Shown one piece after another: positions 15,973 through 24,549 of a stretch of DNA of 33,280 bases (within the stretch, counting starts at the first letter, position 1; each line of letters starts with the position of its first letter). This DNA is from Gammaproteobacteria bacterium (GTDB taxonomy: Bacteria > Pseudomonadota > Gammaproteobacteria > Steroidobacterales > GCA-2729495). The position numbers and the translations under genes are program-made. Under the pieces are notes generated by a model. The model was not told the origin of the DNA. It saw only the letters and a list, made by a program, of their open reading frames with translations, and made no database searches. The DNA lies in assembly GCA_024277915.1 (NCBI GenBank), contig JAJRUG010000158.1, positions 1-33,280 on the forward strand. Reading direction: 5' to 3'.

Positions 15973-16969
15973 AGCGCGTCAATCTATTGCTGTTTTTGGC
16001 GCGGGTTCCTGGGGAACAGCGCTGGCGATCCAGCTCTGCCGCGCCGGGCAACAAACACAACTATGGGGTCGCGATGCCGCCCATCTTTCGCAGATTCAAT
16101 CTGCAGGGCGCAATGAGAGATACCTGCCTGATGCCGGGTTTCAATCAGGCCTTACCGTAGAGCCGTCACTGGAGGCGATCGTCCGGGGGCACCGGGATCT
16201 GCTGGTGTGCGTTCCCAGCCACGCATTTCGGTTGCTTCTTTCGCAAATCAAGCCGTTCATCAATGAAAGCCATCGGGTTGCCTGGGCCACCAAGGGCTTC
16301 GAGCAAACTTCCGGCAAACTGCCACATCAGGTCGCAGAGGAAATCCTCGGCAAAAAACTGCCTCTGGCTGTATTGTCCGGCCCAACCTTTGCTACCGAGG
16401 TTGGTGCGGGCCTGCCCACAGCAATGACCGTTGCGGCAAACCAGCCTGCTTTTGCTCTGGAGCTGGCAGAGCGCCTTTCCGATCAGCAGTTCAGAGCCTA
16501 TACATCCAATGATCTGATAGGCGTTGAAACGGGCGGGGCAGTCAAGAATGTGCTCGCCATCGCGGCAGGCATTTCCGATGGTCTCGGTTTTGGCGCTAAT
16601 ACCCGAATCGCGCTGATTACCCGTGGATTGGTAGAGATGACCAGGCTGGGCATCGCGCTCGGCGCCGAGGAACAAACATTCATGGGGCTATCAGGTATGG
16701 GAGACCTGGTGCTGACCTGCACCGACAACCAGTCTCGCAATCGGCGGATGGGGCTCGCGCTGGCTGCCGGAAAGTGTGTTGATGAAGCTGCAGATGAAAT
16801 CGGCCAGGTTGTCGAAGGTGTTTACGCTGCCAGGGCTGTTCGGGAAGTCGCGGAGCAGTACGAGGTTGAGATGCCTATTTGTGAGCAGGTATACAAAGTG
16901 CTTTATGAAAAAGCTGCGCCTGAAGAGTCAGTTCAGGCGCTAATGAGCCGCGCCTTGAAGCCGGAGTAG
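15953..16969 (+). CDS. gpsA: Glycerol-3-phosphate dehydrogenase [NAD(P)+]
   Basis: This enzyme reduces dihydroxyacetone phosphate to sn-glycerol-3-phosphate for phospholipid synthesis. The 338-residue protein shows the Rossmann signature IAVFGAGSWGTALA (GxGxxG at 16-21), LSGPTFATEV, the GGAVKNVLAIAAGI segment with the catalytic Lys, and FMGLSGMGDLVLTCTD with NQSRNRRMG. The ATG at 15953, with AAAGG just before it, is preferred over the frame's earlier start at 15914, which lies deep inside secB. Confidence 0.95.
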   Translation: MTRSLTEARQSIAVFGAGSWGTALAIQLCRAGQQTQLWGRDAAHLSQIQSAGRNERYLPDAGFQSGLTVEPSLEAIVRGHRDLLVCVPSHAFRLLLSQIKPFINESHRVAWATKGFEQTSGKLPHQVAEEILGKKLPLAVLSGPTFATEVGAGLPTAMTVAANQPAFALELAERLSDQQFRAYTSNDLIGVETGGAVKNVLAIAAGISDGLGFGANTRIALITRGLVEMTRLGIALGAEEQTFMGLSGMGDLVLTCTDNQSRNRRMGLALAAGKCVDEAADEIGQVVEGVYAARAVREVAEQYEVEMPICEQVYKVLYEKAAPEESVQALMSRALKPE

Positions 16970-17048
16970 CAAATCTGGCAGGTACTGCCGAACAGGTGGC
17001 ACCATTATTCGATGAAAGCGCGGCTGCACAAACCTGCGATTGGTGGCA

Positions 17049-17097
17049 AGCCCCGTACGTAGCCTCTGACAGCAGAGGGATGTATCAGCCACGGGCT
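17049..17097. other. Structured gap between convergent gpsA and PLP-enzyme genes
   Basis: A perfect 6-bp stem with 4-nt loop (CCTCTG at 17063-17068, CAGAGG at 17073-17078) is nested between outer arms AGCCCCGT and ACGGGCT. There is no U-run on either side, so it is not a standard terminator. It may be an RNA end structure for two convergent genes. Confidence 0.35.
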
Positions 17098-17108
17098 AAT
17101 ACACCTGA

Positions 17109-18245
17109 TCAGTCATCAAATCCTGAAGCATAAAAAGATGTTGCCTTGAGGCCAGACCCTGTCAACACAACGACGGTCACATTTTCTTCAGAAATCTGCT
17201 CTGTCATGATCAGCTGATCAAATGCTGCTGCTGCCTGTGCGGATGTGGGCTCCACATAAATTCCCTGCCTCGCCAGTTCCATAGTGGTATCGACAATTGT
17301 TTGTTCAGAAACAGCGACTGTTCCGCCATTTGTATCGCGAAGGGCCGCCAGCATTTCTGCCAACCGGATTGGCTCCCTGATTGCCGTACCTTCTGCAATA
17401 GTTGGTGCTGCAGCCACTGCTACTGGAACATCAACACCAGCCTGAAAACTGGCATGAACCGGTGCACAGTTGGATGGTTGTGAAAGGAAGATTCTCGGCG
17501 GGCTTTTTATTGCCCCGGTTGCCAGCAATTCCTTAAATGCGATATGGCAGCCAATAATATTGCTGCCCGCAGCACCGGGAATAATGATGTTGTCGGGTGC
17601 CCTGAAACCCAGATCCTCCCAGATTTCATAGCCCAGTGTTTTCGTACCCTGCAAGAACATCGGGTGCCAGTTGTGGCTGGCGTAGAACCGCTTGCCGGCC
17701 ATCCCGATTGCAGCAGCCGCCGCAGCCTCCCGGGAGCCGGGCACCAGAATCACCTCAGCACCATAAGCCCTGACCTGAACAATTTTTTCCGGCTGCGTTT
17801 GTTCGGGAACAAGTATGGCAACATCCATACCGGCCATCGCGCCATAAGCAGCAATAGCGGCTCCTCCATTTCCGGAACTGTCCTCAACAATTTTTTTCAC
17901 GCCCTGTTGATGAAGCAGAGAAATCATGACGGAAGCACCCCGGTCCTTGAACGAGCCGGTGGGAGAAAACCATTCAAGCTTGAACAAGCATGGGTAGCCT
18001 CTGAAACTGCTTTTGATCAGCGGTGTGCAGCCTTCGCCAAGACTGATCGGGTTTTCAAGCTCAATCGGAAACGCTTTCCGGTAGCGCCACAGTGATCGTT
18101 CGGACTGATCAATCGCTGATCGGGTGATGCCGGGAAGAGCAGCCACCATAAGAGGCGCTCCACAGGGCGCTCGCCACATCGGTTGGTTGATATCGAACCT
18201 TGAACCGTCCCGGGGATTGACCAGCAGATATTCAGCAGAAGTCAT
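17109..18245 (-). CDS. PLP-dependent threonine synthase-like enzyme
   Basis: This is a 378-residue fold-type II PLP enzyme (tryptophan synthase beta superfamily). The cofactor lysine is K100 in SPTGSFKDRGAS, followed by the phosphate-cradle region EDSSGNGGAAIAAYG and a PGAAGSNIIG glycine loop. It most resembles threonine synthase-like proteins, but the true pathway thrC usually sits with hom/thrB, so this may act on another beta- or gamma-substituted amino acid. The N-terminal part (VNPRDGSRFDINQPMWRAPCG) is the short threonine synthase-like zinc-less leader. The start ATG at 18245 overlaps the trmL stop by 4 bases (ATGA); an earlier in-frame start at 18272 lies inside trmL. Confidence 0.85.
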   Translation of the reverse strand: MTSAEYLLVNPRDGSRFDINQPMWRAPCGAPLMVAALPGITRSAIDQSERSLWRYRKAFPIELENPISLGEGCTPLIKSSFRGYPCLFKLEWFSPTGSFKDRGASVMISLLHQQGVKKIVEDSSGNGGAAIAAYGAMAGMDVAILVPEQTQPEKIVQVRAYGAEVILVPGSREAAAAAAIGMAGKRFYASHNWHPMFLQGTKTLGYEIWEDLGFRAPDNIIIPGAAGSNIIGCHIAFKELLATGAIKSPPRIFLSQPSNCAPVHASFQAGVDVPVAVAAAPTIAEGTAIREPIRLAEMLAALRDTNGGTVAVSEQTIVDTTMELARQGIYVEPTSAQAAAAFDQLIMTEQISEENVTVVVLTGSGLKATSFYASGFDD

Positions 18246-18694
18246 TCGACTCTGAACTCCTGTTGCCGCCATGCCTCGTACAGAATAATTGCCGCGGCAT
18301 TGGAAAGATTCAGGCTTCGACTCTCCGGGCGCATGGGAATCCTGATCACCGCCGTGGATGCCAGAATATCCTCCGGCAGCCCGCGTGTTTCAGGGCCGAA
18401 CAGAAAAGTATCGCCCGGCTGGTATTGCGGTTCGACATAGTCTGTTGCGCCCTTCGTCGAGCAGGCAAACAGCCGCGGTGGCTGCAGATGCCCGAGACAT
18501 TCGGGCAGGGAATCATGAACCTGCATATCAGCCCATTCGGAATAGTCCAGACCGGCACGACGCAGCTGTTTGTTTTCGAGAGCGAACCCCAGCGGCCGAA
18601 TCAGGTGCAACGCGGTGCCGGTATTCGCACAAAGGCGTATGATATTGCCCGTATTGGGTGGTATTTCCGGTTGATAGAGAATCAGGTTGAACAT
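18242..18694 (-). CDS. trmL: tRNA (cytidine/uridine-34 2'-O-)-methyltransferase
   Basis: TrmL methylates the wobble ribose of tRNA-Leu isoacceptors with SAM. The 150-residue SPOUT protein starts MFNLILYQPEIPPNTGNI and has the three SPOUT motifs: NTGNIIRLCANTG, FLFGPETRGLP and the C-terminal IPMRPESRSLNLSNAAAI knot. The ATG at 18694 gives the family N-terminus; a longer frame to 18766 is not conserved. Its start codon overlaps that of the divergent pyrD gene. It is coupled to the PLP enzyme downstream. Confidence 0.93.
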   Translation of the reverse strand: MFNLILYQPEIPPNTGNIIRLCANTGTALHLIRPLGFALENKQLRRAGLDYSEWADMQVHDSLPECLGHLQPPRLFACSTKGATDYVEPQYQPGDTFLFGPETRGLPEDILASTAVIRIPMRPESRSLNLSNAAAIILYEAWRQQEFRVE

Positions 18695-19644
18695 TGAGCG
18701 CTTCTGACAATACTGAAAACAAGACATCTCTGCAGGTCGAATTCTGCGGCCTGCAGCTGCAATCACCTGTAGTGCTGCTATCCGGCTGCGTCGGCTTTGG
18801 TGAAGAATACACGCGTATCGCCGGGTTCTCTAACCGCGATGCCGGGGCAATTGTGCTGAAGGGCACAACACTGGAACCACGGCTCGGCAATCCATCACCC
18901 CGTATCTACGAAACACCAATGGGCATGCTGAACGCAATTGGCCTGCAAAACCCCGGTGTCGATGTGGTGATCAACGATATCCTGCCTTCGCTGGATTTTT
19001 CCGAGACACGATTCATCGCTAACGTCTGTGGATCGACCGTGGAAGATTATGCCGAGGTCTGCAGGCGCTTCGATGATTCACCGATCGATGCCATCGAAAT
19101 CAATATTTCCTGCCCCAATGTCAAAGAAGGTGGTGTTGCGTTCGGCAATTCACCGGAGATGTCGGCTACCGTTGTTGCTGCATGCCGAGCGGTGACCACA
19201 AAACCCCTGATCACCAAGCTCTCACCGAACCAGACAGATATTCGGGAAAATGCCAGACGCTGTATTGAGGCCGGAACCGACGGTCTTTCAGCCATCAACA
19301 CCCTGATGGGCATGGCCATCGATGTGGAAACGGGTATTCCGCGCATCGCCAATTTACAGGGCGGGCTGTCCGGCCCGGCTATTCGCCCGGTTGCGGTACT
19401 GAAAGTTCACCAGGTTTATGAAGTCGCCCGACAACACGATATTCCGATTATGGGTCAGGGCGGGATATGCAATACATCAGATGCACTGGAATTTATCATC
19501 GCGGGAGCGACGACAGTGGGTGTTGGTACCGCGCTTTTTTATGATCCGATGGTGGTCAAAAGCATTAATGCCGGGCTTGCCGAGTACCTGGCCCGGCATA
19601 CTGATACAGACCTTTCCAGGTTAACAGGATCTCTTTCCATGTAA
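18694..19644 (+). CDS. pyrD: Dihydroorotate dehydrogenase, class 1B catalytic subunit type
   Basis: This 316-residue FMN barrel protein oxidises dihydroorotate in pyrimidine synthesis. It has the class 1B pattern: SGCVGFGEEY near residue 30, GTTLEPRLGNPSPR, GMLNAIGLQNPG (77-88), the active-site loop EINISCPNVKEGG with base C140 (class 2 enzymes use Ser), and GGLSGPAIRPVAL. Class 1B normally works with the PyrK electron-transfer subunit; no pyrK lies within the window. The only start at the right place is a TTG at 18694, directly preceded by an in-frame stop and lacking a strong ribosome-binding site. A related dihydropyrimidine-type function is possible but the motifs favour PyrD. Confidence 0.85.
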   Translation: MSASDNTENKTSLQVEFCGLQLQSPVVLLSGCVGFGEEYTRIAGFSNRDAGAIVLKGTTLEPRLGNPSPRIYETPMGMLNAIGLQNPGVDVVINDILPSLDFSETRFIANVCGSTVEDYAEVCRRFDDSPIDAIEINISCPNVKEGGVAFGNSPEMSATVVAACRAVTTKPLITKLSPNQTDIRENARRCIEAGTDGLSAINTLMGMAIDVETGIPRIANLQGGLSGPAIRPVAVLKVHQVYEVARQHDIPIMGQGGICNTSDALEFIIAGATTVGVGTALFYDPMVVKSINAGLAEYLARHTDTDLSRLTGSLSM

Positions 19645-19674
19645 CCGGCACCACTATGTTCGGCGGAATGTTCC

Positions 19675-21075
19675 CTAAATATCCAGCTCTTTAATCTTGC
19701 GCGTCAGGGTATTTCGACCAATTCCCAATAACCGGGCTGCCTCCTGCCTGTGACCATCGGCCCGCGCCAACGCAGCCTGAATAAGCACCTTCTCGAAAAC
19801 CGGTTGACTGATTTCCATCAATGGTTTTTCCGTACCTGCAGTCAATTGCTGTTCCGCCCAGCGAGAAAGACTGGTGACCCACTCAGCAGACCCGATATGC
19901 TCTGTTGCCTGCCCACCAATATCCGGAGGGATGTCATCTTCCTGAATTTCTGCACCCGGAGCGATCACCATGAGTCGCCGGCAAGTGTTCACCAGTTGCC
20001 TCACGTTCCCCGGCCAGTCGAACGCGGTCAGCAACTGCCCGGCTCGCGGTGTGAGTGCTTTGGTTGCTACCTTTAGTTCATCGGCTGCTTCTTTCAGATA
20101 GTGCTCCAGCAGCAGGGGAATATCCTCCATGCGCTCCCGCAATGGCGGCGTCACTATCTGAATGACATTGAGCCGATGATAGAGGTCTTCCCGGAATCGA
20201 CCATCACTCACTGCCTGCTCCAGGTTCTGGTTGGTCGCAGCGATGACGCGAACATCGACCGTGACCGGTATCTGCCCGCCAACGCGGTAAAACTCTCCTT
20301 CTGCAAGAACCCTGAGTAGGCGGGCCTGCAGGCCAACCGACATGTCGCCAATTTCATCCAGGAATAAAGTACCGCCATCAGCCTGCTCGAAGCGGCCGAT
20401 ATGGCGTTTCTCGGCACCGGTAAATGCACCCCGCTCATGACCAAACAGTTCTGATTCCAGCAGCTCCGAAGCAATCGCTGTCGTATTGAGTGCCACGAAT
20501 ACATTCCGCGATCTTGGACTGTGCTGGTGCAAGGCCCGGGCAACCAGTTCTTTTCCGGTGCCCGACTCGCCGGTAATCAACACACTCATACTTGATCGCG
20601 ATAACCGGCCTATGGTGCGGAATACTTCCTGCATCGCCGGCGCCTGGCCAATCATGCTGGGTATCTCCGGCTCCTGTGCAGGCATCGACGTACGGGATTG
20701 TTGTGCCTGTGGAGCGGCCCGCCAGACCAGGGCAACGGCTTCGTCAACATCGAATGGCTTGGGCAAATATTCAAACGCGCCGCCTCGATAGGCAGCGACA
20801 GCGGTATCCAGATCGGCATGTGCAGTAATCACAATCACCGGAAAGGCGTATCCCTCGTCTTCGAGTCGGCGCATGGCTTCCATGCCATCGATACCCGGCA
20901 TCCGGACATCAGTGATGAGCACATCCGGTGTCGCGGTTTCCAGTGCAGCAAAAAAGGCTGTCGCATCCTGAAAAGCCCGTGTATCGATCCCTTCGCTGTC
21001 CAGTGCTTTTTCCAGCACCCAGCGCACCGAAGCATCGTCATCAACTACCCAGACTGTCAGGTTGGCAACACTCAT
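19675..21075 (-). CDS. ntrC: Nitrogen regulation response regulator NtrC
   Basis: NtrC activates sigma-54 promoters of nitrogen-assimilation genes when phosphorylated by NtrB. The 466-residue protein has the receiver domain with acidic pocket (VVDDDAS) and phospho-acceptor D56, the AAA+ domain with Walker A GESGTGKE (169-176), the sigma-54 loop GAFTGA (216-221) and Walker B-like [10 protein letters not shown], and a C-terminal Fis-type helix-turn-helix ([19 protein letters not shown]). It lies 5 bases below ntrB. It faces pyrD with only 30 bp between stops and no clear terminator. Confidence 0.96.
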   Translation of the reverse strand: MSVANLTVWVVDDDASVRWVLEKALDSEGIDTRAFQDATAFFAALETATPDVLITDVRMPGIDGMEAMRRLEDEGYAFPVIVITAHADLDTAVAAYRGGAFEYLPKPFDVDEAVALVWRAAPQAQQSRTSMPAQEPEIPSMIGQAPAMQEVFRTIGRLSRSSMSVLITGESGTGKELVARALHQHSPRSRNVFVALNTTAIASELLESELFGHERGAFTGAEKRHIGRFEQADGGTLFLDEIGDMSVGLQARLLRVLAEGEFYRVGGQIPVTVDVRVIAATNQNLEQAVSDGRFREDLYHRLNVIQIVTPPLRERMEDIPLLLEHYLKEAADELKVATKALTPRAGQLLTAFDWPGNVRQLVNTCRRLMVIAPGAEIQEDDIPPDIGGQATEHIGSAEWVTSLSRWAEQQLTAGTEKPLMEISQPVFEKVLIQAALARADGHRQEAARLLGIGRNTLTRKIKELDI

Positions 21076-21080
21076 GATGC

Positions 21081-22175
21081 TCAGCCGGCCACCACACTCT
21101 CATTGGTCACCTCAACGGGAATACGCACCGCAAAAACCGTTCTGCCTGCTTGTGACTGATATTCAATCAGGCCACCGTGTTTACTGACCAGATCCTGTGA
21201 CAACGACAACCCCAGGCCTGTTCCTCCTTCTCTGCCGGTCACCAGCGGATAGAAAATGGAAGCAGCAATCTCTTCCGGCACACCGGGGCCATCATCTTCT
21301 ATTTCTATGGCAACGACCAGTTTGTAACGCGCTGACCCAATGGTGCAATTCCTCAGCGCCCTGGTACGGATCGTCAAATAACCTTTTTCCTTCATTGCCT
21401 GAACGGCATTGGTGGCAATATTCAATATCGCCTGAATCATCTGGTCGGAATCCATCGAGACATCCGGCAAGCTTGGGTCATAGTCACGATTCACCACAAG
21501 ACCGGCATGTGATTCACTCTCGATCAGTTTCAGAACACGCTCTGTCACCACATGAACATTGGTAATCGTTCTTCGGGCTCTGCCGGTGGGTCCGAGCAAA
21601 CCGTCTACCAGAGTAGCCAGACGATCAGCTTCTCCTATGATGACTTCAGTATATTCGCGTAAATCTTCCGTCGTCAGTTGCCGCTGCAGTAATTGTGCGG
21701 CGCCTCGCAACCCCCCCAGAGGATTTCTTATCTCATGCGCCAGCTGGCTGATCATCCGGCGGCTGACATCATGCTGCTCGATAAGCTCTTGCTCCCGGTA
21801 GATCTGCCGCCAATGTGTTGCATCTAATAGCTCTGCCACCAGCAGCGATTCTGCTTCGCCGCCTTCGTCATTGCGCAGCGGAGTCACCCTGCAAATCGCA
21901 TGAAGACCCGCATCATCCCGATCCGGCATGGATAATCGGATTTCCTGACTGAAACCATTCTGCTGGCTCGCGGCTCGCTCTACGAGATCCTGTAATTCAT
22001 TCATGCCGATGGCCAGAAACGATAATTGCTGATCAGCACTACGCTGTGCGCTGGTGCCAAACATCAGTTCTGCAGCCGTGTTCATGGAACGCACTCGTCC
22101 CTGTGAGGTAACAATCAGAATCGCTGTAGAAAGGTGGTCGAGAAGGCTTGCGCCGGTCAGATAGTCTTGCTTCAA
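21081..22175 (-). CDS. ntrB: Nitrogen-regulation sensor kinase NtrB
   Basis: NtrB phosphorylates NtrC under nitrogen limitation and acts as its phosphatase with PII. The 364-residue reading has an N-terminal PAS domain (HLSTAILIVTSQGRVRSMN), the phospho-acceptor H-box SQLAHEIRNPLGGLRGAAQL, an N-box (ILNIATNAVQA), and G-boxes DDGPGVPE and GTGLGLSLSQ. The frame is open upstream to 22460, but that part lies inside the DUF4124 gene. I choose the TTG at 22175, which overlaps the DUF4124 stop as TTGA and gives the family N-terminus and length. No ribosome-binding site is visible, so it probably relies on translational coupling. Confidence 0.93.
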   Translation of the reverse strand: MKQDYLTGASLLDHLSTAILIVTSQGRVRSMNTAAELMFGTSAQRSADQQLSFLAIGMNELQDLVERAASQQNGFSQEIRLSMPDRDDAGLHAICRVTPLRNDEGGEAESLLVAELLDATHWRQIYREQELIEQHDVSRRMISQLAHEIRNPLGGLRGAAQLLQRQLTTEDLREYTEVIIGEADRLATLVDGLLGPTGRARRTITNVHVVTERVLKLIESESHAGLVVNRDYDPSLPDVSMDSDQMIQAILNIATNAVQAMKEKGYLTIRTRALRNCTIGSARYKLVVAIEIEDDGPGVPEEIAASIFYPLVTGREGGTGLGLSLSQDLVSKHGGLIEYQSQAGRTVFAVRIPVEVTNESVVAG

Positions 22176-22726
22176 GGTGTCGGTCTGGGGCGAGTGATCG
22201 GGTTGACCGGGTTGGCAATCGATGTCTGCCTCACGTGGAAGATACGCGGGTTGGTCCGGATAAGCCTGCGGCCGTTTGCATCGATCACTTCGGCCACCAG
22301 CGTATGGGTTCCGCGGTGTACTGCCGTCATCTGTACACTGCCCTGTGTAAAAATGATGTTTTCCAATGGCTGGTCGTCGTAAATCAGCTTCAGCCGATGA
22401 CCCGGCATTAACCGGGGCGACATCTCTATAGTGACTTTCAGAATGCCTTCGATGTTCCAAAGGGCTTCCTCCTGCGTCGGACTGGTAATCAGCAGGCGCT
22501 GATAATATTTTTCCGCTATTTGTTCCGGCTTACTTTCGTCACCACCCGCCCGCCGGGCAGTTTGTGACGACTTGAACGTCTGTGCCTTCGGCAGTATCAC
22601 CTGCTCTGCACCTTCTATGGGCGTGTCAGAATAGTGAACCTGTCCGTTCTCGTCTACCCAGCGATAGACTTCCGAGGCAGCGGCAGAAAAACAAAGCAGG
22701 AGGGTCAGCAGGATAAATTTGTTCAT
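22172..22726 (-). CDS. Secreted DUF4124-domain protein
   Basis: The 184-residue protein has a signal peptide (MNKFILLTLLLCFSAAAS), then the DUF4124 motif VYRWVDENGQVHYSDTP. The middle (about 50-75) is polar, and residues ~95-170 form a beta-rich part with PGHRLKLIYDDQP and AEVIDANGRRLIRTN, resembling an Ig-like or FN3-like strand pattern. The function is unknown; it is often found beside glnA and ntrB in gammaproteobacteria as I recall. Its stop overlaps the TTG start of ntrB. Confidence 0.88.
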   Translation of the reverse strand: MNKFILLTLLLCFSAAASEVYRWVDENGQVHYSDTPIEGAEQVILPKAQTFKSSQTARRAGGDESKPEQIAEKYYQRLLITSPTQEEALWNIEGILKVTIEMSPRLMPGHRLKLIYDDQPLENIIFTQGSVQMTAVHRGTHTLVAEVIDANGRRLIRTNPRIFHVRQTSIANPVNPITRPRPTP

Positions 22727-22750
22727 CTGCCAAGCATACTCCGCGGGTCG

Positions 22751-22801
22751 ATTCCGAACCAGTACGCAGCACTCAAATTGATGCTGCGTACCCGTTCGAA
22801 T
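22751..22801 (-). repeat. Long hairpin between glnA and DUF4124-ntrBC
   Basis: A perfect 10-bp stem (GTACGCAGCA at 22762-22771, complement at 22782-22791) is extended by CGAAC/GTTCG and ATT/AAT arms with small mismatches; loop 10 nt. No U-run follows on the minus strand, so it is more likely a partial attenuator or mRNA-stabilising structure than a full terminator. Confidence 0.7.
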
Positions 22802-22807
22802 TATCAG

Positions 22808-24217
22808 CTACAGGCTATAGTAGAGATCAAATTCCACCGGATGAGTGGTCATTCTCAGGCGGGTGATCTCCTCTTCCTTTAACTCAATATAGGCATCGAT
22901 CAAATCGTCACTGAACACGCCGCCTGCAGTCAGGAAACTGCGGTCATTATTCAGTGCATCAACAGCCTCTTCCAGAGAAAAACAGACTGTCTTCAATTCT
23001 GCCTCTTCCTCTGGAGCAAGATCGTACAGATCCTTGTCCATCGGTTCGCCGGGGTGAATCTTATTCTGGATCCCATCGATTCCGGCCATCAACATGGCAG
23101 CAAAAGTCAGGTACGGGTTACCGCAGCTATCCGGGAACCGGATCTCGATCCGGCGGCCTTTGGGATTTGGAATAAAGGGAATACGAATTGCTGCAGAGCG
23201 GTTTCTGGCAGAGTACGCCAGTAAAGTAGGGGCTTCAAACCCTTTAACCAGCCGCTTGTAGCTGTTGGTGCCGGCATTGGCAAAGGCGTTAATGGCCCGG
23301 GCGTGTTTAATGACGCCGCCAATGTAGAACAGGGCTGTCTCGGAAAGGCCACCATAACCATCGCCGGTGAAAATATTTTCGCCGTTCTTGGACAACGACT
23401 GGTGAACATGAGCCCCGCTGCCGTTGTCGTTGACCAGCGGCTTGGGCATGAAGGTCGCTGTCTTGCCGTAGCTATGAGCGACATTCTGGACGACATATTT
23501 CAGGATCTGAACCTCATCGCCTTTCTTCACCAGCGAATTGAACTGGACGCCAATCTCGCACTGCCCTGCAGTCGCTACCTCATGGTGATGCACCTCAACC
23601 GTGAGGCCCATCTCTTCGAGCGCAAGACACGTCGCGGAACGAAGATCGTGCAAAGAATCCACCGGGGGAACGGGGAAATAGCCGCCTTTCACGCCCGGAC
23701 GATGGCCAATATTGCCATCTTCAGTCTTCTGGCCGCTGTTCCAGGAAGCCTCGGTTGCATCGATGGCATAAAATGCACCTTGCATCTCTGCGCCATAACG
23801 CACATCGTCAAATACGAAAAATTCGTTCTCCGGCCCGAAATAAGCGGTATCGGCAATACCGGTGGACTTGAGGTATTCCTCTGCTCGACGAGCCGCCATG
23901 CGCGGGCAACGATCATAACCCTGCATCGTGGAAGGCTCATAAACATCACAGGTGATGTTCAGAGTCAGGTCCTCGGTAAATACATCAAGGACGGCCGTAT
24001 CGGTATCCGGCATCAGCACCATGTCTGATTCGGAAATGCCTTTCCAGCCGGAGATAGAAGAACCATCAAACATCTTGCCATCTTCAAAAAAAGAAGCGTC
24101 AACGACGCCGGTTGGCATGGTGACATGTTGCTCCTTACCCTTGGTATCAGTAAAGCGCAGATCAACAAATTTCACACCCTTGTCTTCTATCAGGGCAAGT
24201 ACTTCAGCGGCTGTCAT
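22808..24217 (-). CDS. glnA: Glutamine synthetase, type I
   Basis: GlnA makes glutamine from glutamate, ammonia and ATP, the main ammonia-assimilating step. The 469 residues match E. coli length. Visible are the N-terminal beta-grasp ([15 protein letters not shown]), the DGSSISGW loop, ENEFFVFD, the ATP/metal block [12 protein letters not shown], the [23 protein letters not shown] region, and the adenylylation site Tyr398 in [10 protein letters not shown]. This indicates control by GlnE adenylylation. GGAGGGA precedes the ATG at 24217. Upstream lies a sigma-54 promoter with NtrC-like sites; downstream a hairpin leads to the DUF4124-ntrBC genes. Confidence 0.98.
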   Translation of the reverse strand: MTAAEVLALIEDKGVKFVDLRFTDTKGKEQHVTMPTGVVDASFFEDGKMFDGSSISGWKGISESDMVLMPDTDTAVLDVFTEDLTLNITCDVYEPSTMQGYDRCPRMAARRAEEYLKSTGIADTAYFGPENEFFVFDDVRYGAEMQGAFYAIDATEASWNSGQKTEDGNIGHRPGVKGGYFPVPPVDSLHDLRSATCLALEEMGLTVEVHHHEVATAGQCEIGVQFNSLVKKGDEVQILKYVVQNVAHSYGKTATFMPKPLVNDNGSGAHVHQSLSKNGENIFTGDGYGGLSETALFYIGGVIKHARAINAFANAGTNSYKRLVKGFEAPTLLAYSARNRSAAIRIPFIPNPKGRRIEIRFPDSCGNPYLTFAAMLMAGIDGIQNKIHPGEPMDKDLYDLAPEEEAELKTVCFSLEEAVDALNNDRSFLTAGGVFSDDLIDAYIELKEEEITRLRMTTHPVEFDLYYSL

Positions 24218-24284
24218 TTCAGTCCCTCCAATGGGCTTTTGTTTTCATTCAGATGTCCGGGTAACGGGGATCAATCGTAAAATA

Positions 24285-24301
24285 TTGCATGATCCGTGCC
24301 A
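24285..24301 (-). promoter_or_regulatory. Sigma-54 promoter of glnA
   Basis: The minus strand reads TGGCACGGATCATGCAA, with GG and GC exactly 10 bases apart and only one mismatch to TGGCACGnnnnTTGCA. The -12 position is 24287, so transcription should begin about 24275, giving a leader of about 58 nt before the ATG. Confidence 0.9.
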
Positions 24302-24364
24302 ATAGTGAGAGATGCATTAAGTTATTGATTATCAAGCATTCTCAGGATTATCCGCCCTTCCCGG

Positions 24365-24381
24365 CGCACCATTGTAGTACA
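24365..24381 (-). promoter_or_regulatory. NtrC-binding site candidate, proximal
   Basis: CGCACCATTGTAGTACA fits the 17-bp NtrC dyad TGCACC-N5-GGTGCA with a perfect left core (GCACC) and a weaker right half. Its centre (24373) is about 98 bp upstream of the predicted start. The remote site lies 31 bp away. Confidence 0.6.
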
Positions 24382-24395
24382 AGCCGGGCTGAAAT

Positions 24396-24412
24396 TGGGC
24401 GACTTTGGTGCA
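24396..24412 (-). promoter_or_regulatory. NtrC-binding site candidate, distal
   Basis: TGGGCGACTTTGGTGCA has a perfect GGTGCA half and a degenerate other half. Its centre (24404) is 31 bp, or about three helical turns, from the proximal site, and about 129 bp upstream of the predicted start. The pair resembles the E. coli glnA enhancer spacing. Confidence 0.55.
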
Positions 24413-24495
24413 ATCGATGCCGGCCCGTGAAACGCTCCTGACCGAGCAATTCGACCGGTAGCCCCTGATATCGCTGCGAAACAGGAAAAGGGCGG

Positions 24496-24501
24496 TATAC
24501 T
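24496..24501 (+). promoter_or_regulatory. -10 element upstream of glyQ
   Basis: TATACT lies 48 bp before the GTG start; no good -35 exists at 17 bp. The predicted start near 24508 leaves a leader of about 40 nt to GTG 24550. It is divergent from the glnA control region. Confidence 0.35.
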
Positions 24502-24549
24502 TGCGCGCCACTACATTTGAAACCTGACCGCAGAACAGATACTACGGCC

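Larger units (their letters stand above)
24218..24549. other. glnA-glyQ divergent control region
   Basis: These 332 bases carry the glnA leader, sigma-54 promoter, two NtrC-like sites and the glyQ -10 element; no gene is seen. The enhancer sites are about 85-130 bp from the glyQ -10, so an effect of NtrC on glyQ is conceivable but unsupported. Confidence 0.6.

Noticed and set aside
17058..17071. 14-base match to the reverse complement of 33191-33204 near the terminal palindrome
   Set aside because: A 14-base match is expected by chance in a window this long, and similarity does not extend.
22176..22460. N-terminal extension of the ntrB frame
   Set aside because: It overlaps the DUF4124 gene, which has a signal peptide and family motif; the extension is Pro/Arg/Asp-rich without homology.
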